A stretch of 64,000 bases of DNA from Bacillus sp. AFS088145 (GTDB taxonomy: Bacteria > Bacillota > Bacilli > Bacillales > Bacillaceae_G), in contig NZ_NUUX01000006.1 of NCBI RefSeq assembly GCF_002564465.1, forward strand, positions 62,001 to 126,000, given 5' to 3'. Positions 1 through 8,400 of the stretch are shown piece after piece. Both the position numbers and the translations under genes were made by a program. Position 1 is the first letter of the stretch, and every line of letters starts with the position of its first letter. The notes under the pieces were generated by a model. That model was not told the origin of the DNA, did not search any database, and saw only the letters and a program-made list of their open reading frames with translations.

Positions 1-2
1 AT

Positions 3-668
3 AATCCAGTTAGTGGAAAAAGTGAACAAGAATCTACACCGTGGTATTATTTTTTCAAAAATCCTACTCTAGTAATGAATGCAATTGGTTATTTTGCCTT
101 TTTATATGTAAATATATTATTACTTACTTGGACGCCAAAATATTTACAAGATGAATTCGGTTTCTCTTTAGCATCATTAGGATTAGTTGGAATGATTCCA
201 TGGATTGGAGCTATTTTTACAGGATTATTAGGTGGAAAAATATCAGATTCACTTCTTAGAAAAACAGGGAATTTACGAATTGCTAGATCTTGGTTCACAG
301 TCATTTCATTATTCTTTACTGCAATTTGTTTCATGCTAATTCCGACAGTTCAAAGTGCTACATCAGTCTTAATCTTAATGTGTATTGGTAATGCTTTTAA
401 CTATTTACCAAACTCGATTTATTGGACAGTAGTATTAGATACAGAACCTAAAAAAGCTGGAACATTTGGTGGCGTAACACATTTCATCGCAAACCTAGCT
501 ACAATTATTGCACCAACCTTAACAGGTAGCCTAGTAGCAAAACATGGATATAGTGCAATGTTTATCGCAGCATCTATCGCAGTAACATTAGGTATGGTTG
601 CCATGATCTTTGTTAAACCGGGGAAACGAGTACAAACTGCGCGACCTTCGAATGATCTTGCGGGTTAA
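3..668 (+). CDS. MFS transporter, C-terminal part (5' end outside window)
   Basis: The reading frame is already open at base 3 and runs 221 codons to a TAA, so the window holds only the C-terminal half of a 12-helix major facilitator. About six hydrophobic segments are visible. A short basic loop (residues GKISDSLLRKTG) lies between the first helices, as in the loop between helices 8 and 9 of MFS proteins. The opening residues (WYYFFKNPTLV..NAIGYF) resemble anion:cation symporter (ACS) family members, which import sugar acids and other organic anions; this subfamily call is inference. The first ATG, at 75, is internal and not the start. An intrinsic terminator follows directly, so this is the last gene of its transcript. 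Confidence 0.8.
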   Translation, partial: NPVSGKSEQESTPWYYFFKNPTLVMNAIGYFAFLYVNILLLTWTPKYLQDEFGFSLASLGLVGMIPWIGAIFTGLLGGKISDSLLRKTGNLRIARSWFTVISLFFTAICFMLIPTVQSATSVLILMCIGNAFNYLPNSIYWTVVLDTEPKKAGTFGGVTHFIANLATIIAPTLTGSLVAKHGYSAMFIAASIAVTLGMVAMIFVKPGKRVQTARPSNDLAG

Positions 669-675
669 TAAAATG

Positions 676-712
676 AAAAAAGAGAAATTGTTTCGGCAAT
701 TTCTCTTTTTTT
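676..712 (+). terminator. Intrinsic terminator of the MFS gene
   Basis: A 10-bp perfect stem (AGAGAAATTG/CAATTTCTCT) with a 6-base loop is followed by seven T. Confidence 0.9.
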
Positions 713-822
713 GCTTTAAATATTCCTTCCAATTATTGGTATGAAACATAAATCGCTTTAAGTTCTAACAAATTTTATAGCTTATTAAAATAGTAATACC
801 ATAAAAATAGGGGTGATTATAG

Positions 823-1083
823 TTGAAAAACAGAAGGCGTAATACTCCATATTTTACGTTTTTAGCTTGGGCATCTTTCTCTATTTTTAGCGTTTTAACT
901 TTTATCGGACTTTATCATTTAGAAGAACCATTGTATGTAAAAGGGTATTATTTAATGGGGGCTATTGGAATTATTGTATCGTCATTTATGGTTGCAAAAG
1001 TTACACGTGATAACCAAGAAGATATGGAAGACGAGCAATTTGAAGAAGTTAAAAAGGGGAAAAATGAAAAAATAGAAAGTTAA
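823..1083 (+). CDS. YiaA/YiaB family inner membrane protein
   Basis: An 86-residue protein with two hydrophobic helices (about residues 11-30 and 41-59), a GYY motif before the second helix and a basic TRDN sequence after it. This is the pattern of the yiaA/yiaB two-helix domain, a membrane family of unknown function. The C-terminal 25 residues are highly charged and probably cytoplasmic. The start is TTG at 823, supported by an AGGGGTGAT ribosome binding site about 8 bases upstream. The gene stands alone between two terminators. Confidence 0.75.
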   Translation: MKNRRRNTPYFTFLAWASFSIFSVLTFIGLYHLEEPLYVKGYYLMGAIGIIVSSFMVAKVTRDNQEDMEDEQFEEVKKGKNEKIES

Positions 1084-1096
1084 TAGATTTTAATTC

Positions 1097-1117
1097 AGTC
1101 GCTATAGCGGCTATTTT
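1097..1117 (+). terminator. Short intrinsic terminator after the YiaA-like gene
   Basis: AGTCGC-TATA-GCGGCT stem (one T-G pair) followed by ATTTTTG. Confidence 0.65.
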
Positions 1118-1176
1118 TGTTTAGAAAAGAATTTTTTTAATAAAGAGAATCGAACTTCAAAAAGGAATTAATGAAC

Positions 1177-1206
1177 TTGACATGCAACTTTTTAGTTGCT
1201 TATTAT
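1177..1206 (+). promoter_or_regulatory. Promoter with embedded ArsR-type operator
   Basis: TTGACA (1177-1182) and TATTAT (1201-1206) are 18 bases apart. Between them lies the inverted repeat GCAAC-TTTTTA-GTTGC (1184-1199). A dyad in the spacer is where an ArsR repressor would block polymerase, and the next gene encodes such a repressor, so autoregulation is likely. Transcription would begin near 1213, which rules out the upstream TTG at 1196 as the start codon of the regulator. Confidence 0.75.
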
Positions 1207-1231
1207 ATTAGTATTAAGGAGGGGGAAAGAA

Positions 1232-1549
1232 ATCGAAAAGGTTTTTAAAGCACTAGCTGATTCAAATCGTCGAAAATTGCTTGATGAGCTCTTCTTGAAT
1301 AACGGTCAATCATTAACTGAATTATGTCAACATCTCGATATGAGTAGACAAGCAGTAACTAAACACCTAATGATATTAGAAGAAGCAAATCTAGTTGTTG
1401 TAGAATGGCATGGTCGAAATAAACTTCACTATCTTAATCCTGTACCGATTAGCGAAATTTCAAAGCGATGGATCAACAAGTATGAACATAATCGCCTAGA
1501 TGCATTAAGTGAATTAAAAAAACTTGAGGAGGATTATAACAATGAATAA
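1232..1549 (+). CDS. ArsR family transcriptional regulator, apparent ATC start
   Basis: A 105-residue winged-helix repressor. It opens EKVFKALADSNRRKLLDEL, the usual ArsR start, followed by the recognition helix region MSRQAVTKHLMILEEANLV (about residues 40-60). No ATG, GTG or TTG lies at the expected place. The strong site AAGGAGGGGG (1216-1225) points to ATC at 1232, nine bases after GGAGG. The in-frame TTG at 1196 lies upstream of the predicted transcription start. The gene overlaps the following SRPBCC gene by 8 bases, so the two are translated as a pair. ArsR-SRPBCC pairs are common in Bacillus; the ligand is not known here. Confidence 0.85.
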   Translation: MEKVFKALADSNRRKLLDELFLNNGQSLTELCQHLDMSRQAVTKHLMILEEANLVVVEWHGRNKLHYLNPVPISEISKRWINKYEHNRLDALSELKKLEEDYNNE

Positions 1550-1997
1550 ACCACAATTTGTTTATGTTACATACATCGCAACTACACCTGAAAAACTATG
1601 GGAAGCTTTAACGGGCACTCAATTTACTGAAAAATACTTTTTCGGAACTGCAATTGAATCTGATTGGAAAGTAGGCTCAACGGTTTCTTATTTACGAAAT
1701 GGTGAAGTTACAGATTATGGAACGATTCTAAAATGTGAGCCATATCGTTTACTTTCATTCACATGGAATCATACAAATGATCCAACGAACCGTAAAGAAC
1801 CATCAATCGTCACATTCGTATTGAAAGAATTAGAGTCAACAGTTAGATTAACGCTGAAACATGAAAATCTTGAACCTACTGATTTAGTAGATCGTGATGA
1901 CACGTTTGAAGGATTAAACAATGGCTGGCCAGCAATTTTAAGTAACTTAAAAAGCTTGATTGAAACAGGAAATACATTGCCACCTATTTCAATTTAA
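1542..1997 (+). CDS. SRPBCC (AHSA1-like) domain protein
   Basis: A 151-residue single-domain protein of the START/Bet v 1-like fold related to Activator of Hsp90 ATPase 1. Typical signatures are TTPEKLWEALT near the N-terminus, YFFGTAIESDWKVGS around residue 35, and the C-terminal DTFEGLNNGWPAILSNLKSLIETG. Such proteins bind hydrophobic ligands and in Bacillus usually sit beside an ArsR regulator, as here. The ATG at 1542 has GAGGAGG at 1526-1532; the TTG at 1524 lies before that site and is not used. The job of the pair is unknown; sensing or detoxification of a small hydrophobic compound is inference. Confidence 0.85.
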   Translation: MNKPQFVYVTYIATTPEKLWEALTGTQFTEKYFFGTAIESDWKVGSTVSYLRNGEVTDYGTILKCEPYRLLSFTWNHTNDPTNRKEPSIVTFVLKELESTVRLTLKHENLEPTDLVDRDDTFEGLNNGWPAILSNLKSLIETGNTLPPISI

Positions 1998-2013
1998 GAA
2001 AGATAGTATATTG

Positions 2014-2047
2014 AAAGGGACTGTCCCATAACGACGTCCCTTTTTTT
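2014..2047 (+). terminator. Intrinsic terminator of the ArsR-SRPBCC operon
   Basis: Stem AAAGGGAC/GTCCCTTT with a 14-base loop and a run of seven T. Confidence 0.85.
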
Positions 2048-2242
2048 GTTGTATAAAATACTGGGGGAGTGGGGGTATCTAAAACAGTGAGTTGATCTGA
2101 TTGCTTTTTTTATGAGAGTTTTTATCTAATTTTTTCTAAAATGAAAAGAATTGAACCATGTTTGCTAGTTTTCTATTTGAAAGTAACTGCTATCTTCCAG
2201 TTTTCTGGTCATAATACCTTAACTGGTATGGGTAATCTTTTG

Positions 2243-2362
2243 ATTTAATTGCGTTTCTCTTGGATTTAATTGTAGTTTTGCTAATTTTAATTGCGATTCA
2301 CAAAATTTAATTGCAGTTTTGCCATTTTTTATTGCGATTCTAAGATTTTATTTGCGGTCAAT
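2243..2362. repeat. Six imperfect repeats with 20-21 bp period in a noncoding gap
   Basis: The core (T)TTAATTGCGATT or a close variant recurs with its AATTG/ATTG at about 2247, 2268, 2289, 2309, 2330 and 2350, giving steps of 21, 21, 20, 21 and 20 bases, close to two helical turns. The rest of the 1998-2394 gap holds no gene I can support. The mixed 20/21 spacing argues against a coding repeat. Confidence 0.6.
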
Positions 2363-2394
2363 TGTATTTTCCCTGAATTTCCTTAATCCTTTAT

Positions 2395-2454
2395 TTTACA
2401 TATATCGTATTATAAGATATAATCTGTCAATAAGAATTAATCGTATTATACGAT
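2395..2454 (+). promoter_or_regulatory. MarR gene promoter with two operator copies
   Basis: TTTACA (2395-2400) and a perfect TATAAT (2418-2423) are separated by 17 bases. The spacer is filled by ATCGTATTATAAGAT (2404-2418). A second copy, ATCGTATTATACGAT (2440-2454), is a perfect 6-3-6 palindrome over the early transcribed region. Two copies of one dyad flanking the -10 box, directly before a MarR gene, are the expected layout of an autoregulated MarR operator. Confidence 0.85.
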
Positions 2455-2469
2455 ATAAGGAGAATTAAC

Positions 2470-2895
2470 GTGGATAAAGAAATAAAACAATTGAATCAAT
2501 TATGGACTGATATTTACTATCTTTTACGATATAAACATAAAGAAAATATTACGCACCAAAGCGTTCGGATTTTACAAATTATTGATAAAGAAGATGAAGT
2601 TGGGATAAAGGATATTGCTGAAGGGATTAAAGTCTCTCATAATACAGCGTCAGAGCATGTTAAACGTTTACTAGAAAAAGAATATGTTTATAAAACTCGT
2701 GGTGAGATTGATCAGCGAAAAGTAATTCTAATGCTGACTGATTTAGGGAGAGAAGTTTTGTTACAAAATTCAAGTTTAAATGAAGAAAAACTTCAACAGC
2801 TCCTTTTTGAACAGATGACAGAACAAGAAAGAGAAACGATTTTAAAGGCCTTTAATTTAATGAAAGAGAGGTCCCAAAATGTACGCGATTATTAA
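2470..2895 (+). CDS. MarR family transcriptional regulator
   Basis: A 141-residue winged-helix protein with GIKDIAEGIKVSHNTASEHVKRLLEKEYV (about residues 45-73) as the recognition helix region and DQRKVILMLTDLGREVL as the beta-wing. The C-terminal helices would make the dimer interface. The start is GTG at 2470 with AAGGAGA at 2457-2463. The downstream membrane protein gene overlaps it by 17 bases, so the two form an operon under the double operator at 2395-2454. Ligand unknown; MarR repressors with small membrane partners often respond to toxic organic compounds. Confidence 0.9.
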   Translation: MDKEIKQLNQLWTDIYYLLRYKHKENITHQSVRILQIIDKEDEVGIKDIAEGIKVSHNTASEHVKRLLEKEYVYKTRGEIDQRKVILMLTDLGREVLLQNSSLNEEKLQQLLFEQMTEQERETILKAFNLMKERSQNVRDY

Positions 2896-3217
2896 AATAT
2901 TTACTTCCGCAATTATTATCGGAGTTATAACTGAAATAGCACGTCGATTCCCTACACAAGGTGGATTGATTGCGGCATTGCCAATCGTTAGTCTTTTAAG
3001 TCTAATTTGGCTAAATGTTCAGGGCGAACAAGTACAAACATTAAGTAAATTTGCATATGGAGTTGTACTTGGTATTCCGGGTACGGTGGTTATGTTATTA
3101 ATTATCGGTGTAGCGCTTCAACACTCAATGCATTTAGTTGCTTCAATCGGACTTGGCATGATCGGATGGTTTGTTTATATTTTTGCTCAAGACTTAGTGG
3201 TAAAACATTTGTTTTAA
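2879..3217 (+). CDS. DUF3147 family membrane protein
   Basis: A 112-residue hydrophobic protein with about four membrane helices. The conserved FPTQGGLIAALPIVSLLSL segment lies after helix 1. This fits the DUF3147 family, small membrane proteins of unknown function. The ATG at 2879 lies inside the MarR gene and is preceded by AAAGAGAGG, so expression is coupled to the regulator. It is probably the controlled target of the MarR protein, for example in envelope adaptation or efflux; that is inference from the operon. Confidence 0.75.
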   Translation: MYAIIKIFTSAIIIGVITEIARRFPTQGGLIAALPIVSLLSLIWLNVQGEQVQTLSKFAYGVVLGIPGTVVMLLIIGVALQHSMHLVASIGLGMIGWFVYIFAQDLVVKHLF

Positions 3218-3282
3218 ATTTTCGCGACTCTTTCATTAAAAGCTTTGATATAATGAGTTAAAACGCAATTATAGGAGAAAAA

Positions 3283-3666
3283 ATGCTTAAAAAATTAAAA
3301 ATATGGGCGAAGAAATTAAAGAGACAAGTCTTCACACTTTATTTTGCATGTAAGGATGAACGTGTTCCGTTGTATGCAAAAGTATTCATAGTTTGTGTAG
3401 TAGCATATGCTTTTAGTCCGATTGATTTAATCCCTGATTTCATTCCAATTTTAGGCTATTTAGACGATGTTATTCTCATTCCTTTAGGTATTTATATCTC
3501 TTTAAAGCTAATACCAGATAATGTAATAGCTGACTGTGAAATGAAAGCAGAAGAAATGATGAAACAAGGTAAACCTAAAAATTGGATTGTTGGATCATTA
3601 ATTTTGATGATTTGGTTAGTGATTTTTATGTGGGTAATTTTCAAAGTTTATCAATTAATAAGTTAA
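3283..3666 (+). CDS. YkvA family (DUF1232) membrane protein
   Basis: A 127-residue protein with the DUF1232 signature SPIDLIPDFIPILGYLDD at about residues 45-62, in front of a hydrophobic segment, and a second C-terminal membrane helix (about residues 104-124). The N-terminus is strongly basic and cytoplasmic. Family members occur throughout Bacillus and have no assigned function. ATG at 3283 follows TAGGAGAAA. It has its own terminator and a TATAAT at 3249-3254 upstream, so it is probably transcribed alone. Confidence 0.85.
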   Translation: MLKKLKIWAKKLKRQVFTLYFACKDERVPLYAKVFIVCVVAYAFSPIDLIPDFIPILGYLDDVILIPLGIYISLKLIPDNVIADCEMKAEEMMKQGKPKNWIVGSLILMIWLVIFMWVIFKVYQLIS

Positions 3667-3682
3667 TATTTTCAGACTGAAT

Positions 3683-3722
3683 AAAAAAACGGCTGTCCTA
3701 ATTTAAGGGTAGTCGTTTTTAA
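3683..3722 (+). terminator. Intrinsic terminator after the YkvA-like gene
   Basis: AAAAACGGCTGTCC pairs through several G-T pairs with GGGTAGTCGTTTTT around a short loop. Confidence 0.8.
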
Positions 3723-3810
3723 TTTTATAAACAATGTTTAAAAGTTTGATTGAATATGCACTTCTATGATTAATGTCACATGCAATTGCTAGATTAGTAC
3801 CTATGCCACC

Positions 3811-3839
3811 TTGACAGTTATCCATTAGAGATTTCTAAT
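3811..3839 (+). promoter_or_regulatory. Sigma-A promoter of the HTH/TPR regulator
   Basis: TTGACA (3811-3816), 17-base spacer, TCTAAT (3834-3839). It implies a leader of about 70 bases. I see no operator in it. Confidence 0.6.
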
Positions 3840-3914
3840 TAATATAGTAGAATTTTAAATTTTATTGAAGTACATAATAGATCTTAAACTAATGCTAGAA
3901 AGAAGGTAGTGGAG

Positions 3915-5156
3915 TTGAATCTTAAATTGTTCCACAAGATAATGGATCACATGAAAGAAAGAAACATGAATCTAACTCAATTAGCGAGAAGCTCTAGTAT
4001 TCATTTGACCGAAATTAGCCGTATTTTAAATCATAAACAAACACTTTCTTTACGCAATTTAGATGCTATAACTGCTACCTTCAATCTTAAGGAAGATGGT
4101 TTATATTCTGATTATGTTGAAGAATGTTTTAATGAAAACGGGATATTAGATAAACGAAGAAGCATGGAATTTTTATACAAATGTGCATTACTAGGGTATA
4201 AAGATCAGCTTAAAATTATTTTTAATAAAGTTTTAGATGAAAGTCAGAAAGCGATTCTTAAGAAGAATTTAAATTATATTTTTTTAGTTGCCGAGAAGCT
4301 TTTCGAAGAGCATAAAGAGTGGGAGGCATTACCGCTATATGAGTGCATTATTGAGAGTATGCCTGATCATAATTCAATTCAATTAGCGAAAAGTTATTTT
4401 AGGAAATATTGCATTGTGAGGACAACACAACAGGGACATGAGGCTGAAGTACATGTTTTGAGGCATTTAACGAAATTGACTAATGAGTTACAATTATCAA
4501 CTTATTTATGGATAATGGCTACATGTTATATCCGCCAAAATTGGAAAAAAGTATTGTATTATGCAAAAACATTGGAAAAATACGCAAAAGAAGGAGAGCA
4601 CTACGGTAGAGCACTTCTTTATCAAGGATTTGCATTGCTTCGTCTAGGTGGTTCTTTGGAAGATGTTTTATTTATTATCGATCGCTATTCAAAAGTTAAT
4701 GAATATTTCAAGGATTTAGCTGTTGGAAACAGATTTGTTGCTTACTTGGAATTCGAACAATATGAACATGTTGATGCATATCTTGACTGGTTGGAAGGTA
4801 GGGAAGATCTGTTTGTTGGTTTACCTAGAATTCTAGAAATATATGTAAAGCTTGGTCGGATTAAAGATGTTGAGCATTTGTTAAATCGATATTTTTATAT
4901 TTTTGAAGAAATAGCTGAGAGTAAAGAACCATTTAAGCAGCAAATGCATTTAAAGTTCCGTTACTCACATGCTTTGTATCAGTGTGCAAGAAATAAAATT
5001 ACTGAAGGAATACATGAAATATTAGACGTTGCCATAACTGCTATCGAACTTGGGGTGGCTAAAGGATATGGAAAGTGTCTAATGATGTACTGGAATTATA
5101 GACATATTATTAATTCAGATCATGAACAAAAATATTTACAAATACTGAGTAGATAA
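3915..5156 (+). CDS. HTH regulator with TPR-like C-terminal region (RNPP/AimR-like architecture)
   Basis: A 413-residue protein. An N-terminal Xre-type helix-turn-helix (about residues 5-55, with LTQLARSSSIHLTEISRILN) is followed by about 350 residues of amphipathic helices without membrane segments, resembling the tetratricopeptide repeats of Rap, NprR, PlcR and AimR. In those families the repeats bind a secreted peptide. The TTG at 3915 has AGAAGG 8 bases upstream; the GTG at 3909 is too close to that site. A terminator follows. The next gene is a large secreted protease, and NprR-type receptors often control neighbouring proteases, but I could not find a convincing signal-peptide gene downstream. 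Peptide sensing is therefore inference. Confidence 0.7.
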   Translation: MNLKLFHKIMDHMKERNMNLTQLARSSSIHLTEISRILNHKQTLSLRNLDAITATFNLKEDGLYSDYVEECFNENGILDKRRSMEFLYKCALLGYKDQLKIIFNKVLDESQKAILKKNLNYIFLVAEKLFEEHKEWEALPLYECIIESMPDHNSIQLAKSYFRKYCIVRTTQQGHEAEVHVLRHLTKLTNELQLSTYLWIMATCYIRQNWKKVLYYAKTLEKYAKEGEHYGRALLYQGFALLRLGGSLEDVLFIIDRYSKVNEYFKDLAVGNRFVAYLEFEQYEHVDAYLDWLEGREDLFVGLPRILEIYVKLGRIKDVEHLLNRYFYIFEEIAESKEPFKQQMHLKFRYSHALYQCARNKITEGIHEILDVAITAIELGVAKGYGKCLMMYWNYRHIINSDHEQKYLQILSR

Positions 5157-5158
5157 AT

Positions 5159-5188
5159 CCACAAGGTAATGATTCCTTGTGGTTTTTT
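5159..5188 (+). terminator. Intrinsic terminator of the HTH/TPR gene
   Basis: Perfect 8-bp stem CCACAAGG/CCTTGTGG with an 8-base loop and six T. Confidence 0.9.
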
Positions 5189-5446
5189 GTGTAATTTTTT
5201 TGAATGGGATTGTATTCCGTACAAGTTCATTTAACACCCAATTTTTTCGACTAGGAGTTTCTCACTTCTCCAATTTAATTACAATATTCTTTAATATTCC
5301 CTTTAATTACAGCGTAATATCAGACATTAAACTTCAAAAGGAGACTTTTTTTGTAAATTTGACAGAATTTTTGAAATAGTAAAATTCCATAAAGTCTTTT
5401 TATAATAAAATCCGTAAGAGTATCTAATTGAAGGGAAGAGAAAGAG

Positions 5447-8400
5447 ATGAGAAAAAACATTACGAAATCAGTTACAGCACTTGCTATAGGAACTAGTTTA
5501 ATTGCTGGAAGCTTTGTATCCTCATCGGGGATTAAACCGGTTAATGTACAGGCTGCCATGAATACGGAATCGATATTAGCTAAGCTTACACCAGAACAAA
5601 GAAAAGCTTTAACACAATTAAAAATGAGCGATCAATCTGGTCTTCAAATTAGTCCGGACGTCAATTTAAAAAGTGATGAAAAAATCACAGTAATCGTCCA
5701 GTTTAAAACATTACCATCTAAAACAGCGGTCATGTCTGCGAAGGCTGAAGGAAAATCTTTAAGCGCGTCACAGGCAAATCAACAAGTAGAAGATTCTCAT
5801 GCAAACTTTCAAAAGGATTTATCATCCATATTTAAAAATGATAAAAACAAAACGCCATACACGATTAAACAAAAGTATAAGCATGCATTTAATGGTGTAT
5901 CGATGCAAATTCCTGCCAATAAAGTTGAAGCATTAATGCAATCAAAAGCTGTTAAAGCGGTATGGGAAAGCAAAGAAATAACAGTTGATCCACCGGTTGA
6001 ACAAGAAAGTAATGAGACGGCTGCTGATTTTCCGGAAGGAGACGTGAATCCATTTTTAGGAGTGGACAAGCTTCATGAAGAAGGATACACAGGAAAAGGG
6101 ATCAAAGTAGGGGTCATCGATACGGGAGTTGACTACAATCACCCGGACATAAAGGCTGCTTATAAAGGTGGTTATGATTTCGTCGATAATGATAATGATC
6201 CAATGGAAGCAACTTATGACGACTGGAAAAAATCAAAACAGCTAGAAGTGAGTGCGGGAGCAACTTACTATACGGTACACGGAACTCACGTTTCTGGAAC
6301 AATCGTTGGTCAAGGAACTGCCGACTCTGAATATTCAGTTACAGGTATTGCTCCTGGTGCTGATTTATATGTGTATCGCGTACTTGGTCCATACGGAAGA
6401 GGGTCTTCTGAGGCAATCATCGCAGGAATCGATCGAGCTGTAAGTGATGGAATGGATGTTATTAATCTATCACTTGGATCTGATTACAATGACCCGATGA
6501 ATCCAATTGCTTTTGCAATTAATAACGCAGTATTGTCAGGGGTTACAGCTGTGTTGGCTGCCGGAAATGCTGGGAATGGTATGTATACGGTTGGAACTCC
6601 AGGAAATGCACCATTAGGATTAGCTGTTGGGGCAAGCAGTGTACCTACTACAATCGCAGAACTTAAAGGTTCAGTTCAAACGAGTACTGGAAAAACTCCT
6701 ACTGACATCCGCCTAATGGCAAAGAGTTTCACGGATCAAATACAAAACTTTATAGGTCAAAACTTACAAGTAGTGGATGCAGGTTATGGAGCTTTTGCTG
6801 ATTATAATGGTAAGGATGTTAAAGGGAAAATTGCTTTAGTTCAGCGTGGTAGCATTCCGTTAAATGATAAAATTAAATTTGCAAAACTAAAAGGAGCAGC
6901 GGCACTATTTATCTACAATAATGATCCGAAAGAAGGATATGTTCCGAACTATTTAGGTGAAGGTGTTGCAAATATTCCTACATTCTCATTAACAAATGCA
7001 GAAGGTCTAGACTTATTACAAAAATTAAATGCGGGCAATACTACCTATTCATTTGAAAAATTAGGTCAAGTGAAGACAGAAGGTGACAAACTTGCTCCAT
7101 TCAGTTCACGTGGTCCTGCCCGCGTAACTTATGATATTAAACCCGAAGTGACAGCACCTGGTGTAGATATTCTTTCTACTGTGCCAACACATTTCGCGGG
7201 TAGTGCATCTCTTGGTGACTATAAGCACGCTTATGCTCGCTTATCTGGAACATCAATGGCAAGTCCACATGTAGCTGGTATTGCTGCATTGATATTACAA
7301 GCACATCCGGATTATACACCTTTAGATGTAAAAGCAAACTTAATGAATACTGCAGATCCACTAAACGATAAATATAGTGTTTATGAAGTTGGTGCAGGGC
7401 GTGTAGATGCATATGAAGCAGTACATGCTGGCGTAAATTTAGAGGTGCTAGATACTACAGACACAATGATTGGTAATAAAATGAAAACGATTAAAGAAAC
7501 GACAGGAGCTATTAGCTTTGGTACATTTACATCAACTGGCGTAAATAGAGAAGACCATCGTAATGTAGTTTTAAGAAACGATAGTAAAGAAACGAAAACA
7601 TTTGATGTAAAAGTAGTTTACCAATCTTCAAGAATTTCAAAAGACGCTGTTGCTAATAATGTAAAAATAACAGTAGATTCAGAGCTTAAAGTGAAAGCAG
7701 GTCAACAAAAGAAACATGCAGTATTTATTGGTATTCCAGCAAATGCTGAAAAAGGAACATATGAAGGATATATTGTATACACGAATAAACAAAATCCAGA
7801 GGAAACATATCAAATTCCGTTTGCAGCACGTTTTGTAGAAGAAGGTATTGAGGAAGTTGGAGCATTTCCATATGCATTAACGAGTAATACGTATGATGAT
7901 CATCCATTTACGAGACCGCGTACAGATCTATACTTCCAATTGAAGTCTCATATGCGTTATATCGACGTAGTATTGACAGATGCAAAAACGAATGAAGACC
8001 TTGGGATTATTGGAACATTGGATGGAATCGCAGCAGACGAAAATCTTCTGTATCGAGTAGCAAATGGATTTGGTGGAATCTATATCCCGTTTTCTGCCGA
8101 TCCAAATAGTCCACTAGTTTACAAGTATGTACAAGCAAAACCAGGGTTATATAAAATTAAATTTATCGGACGAAATGATCAAGGAAAATCCTTCACTTCT
8201 GAAACAAAAGTTTATATTGAAGATAATAATCCTACTGTTCAACATAGCTTACCATTTGGAGTTTACGAGTACGAAGATGGTCAACAATCAATTCCGTTTT
8301 CAGGTAAAGTCTTTGATAAAGATATTGAGGATATGAAAACAATGGGATTTAATATCAACCAGTCATATAACTCGGTTGTTGGATATTATGATACATTCAT

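Noticed and set aside
5179-5379. 66-codon frame after the HTH/TPR gene, considered as a signal-peptide precursor
   Set aside because: It starts inside the terminator stem and has no ribosome binding site; its composition is that of A+T-rich noncoding DNA.
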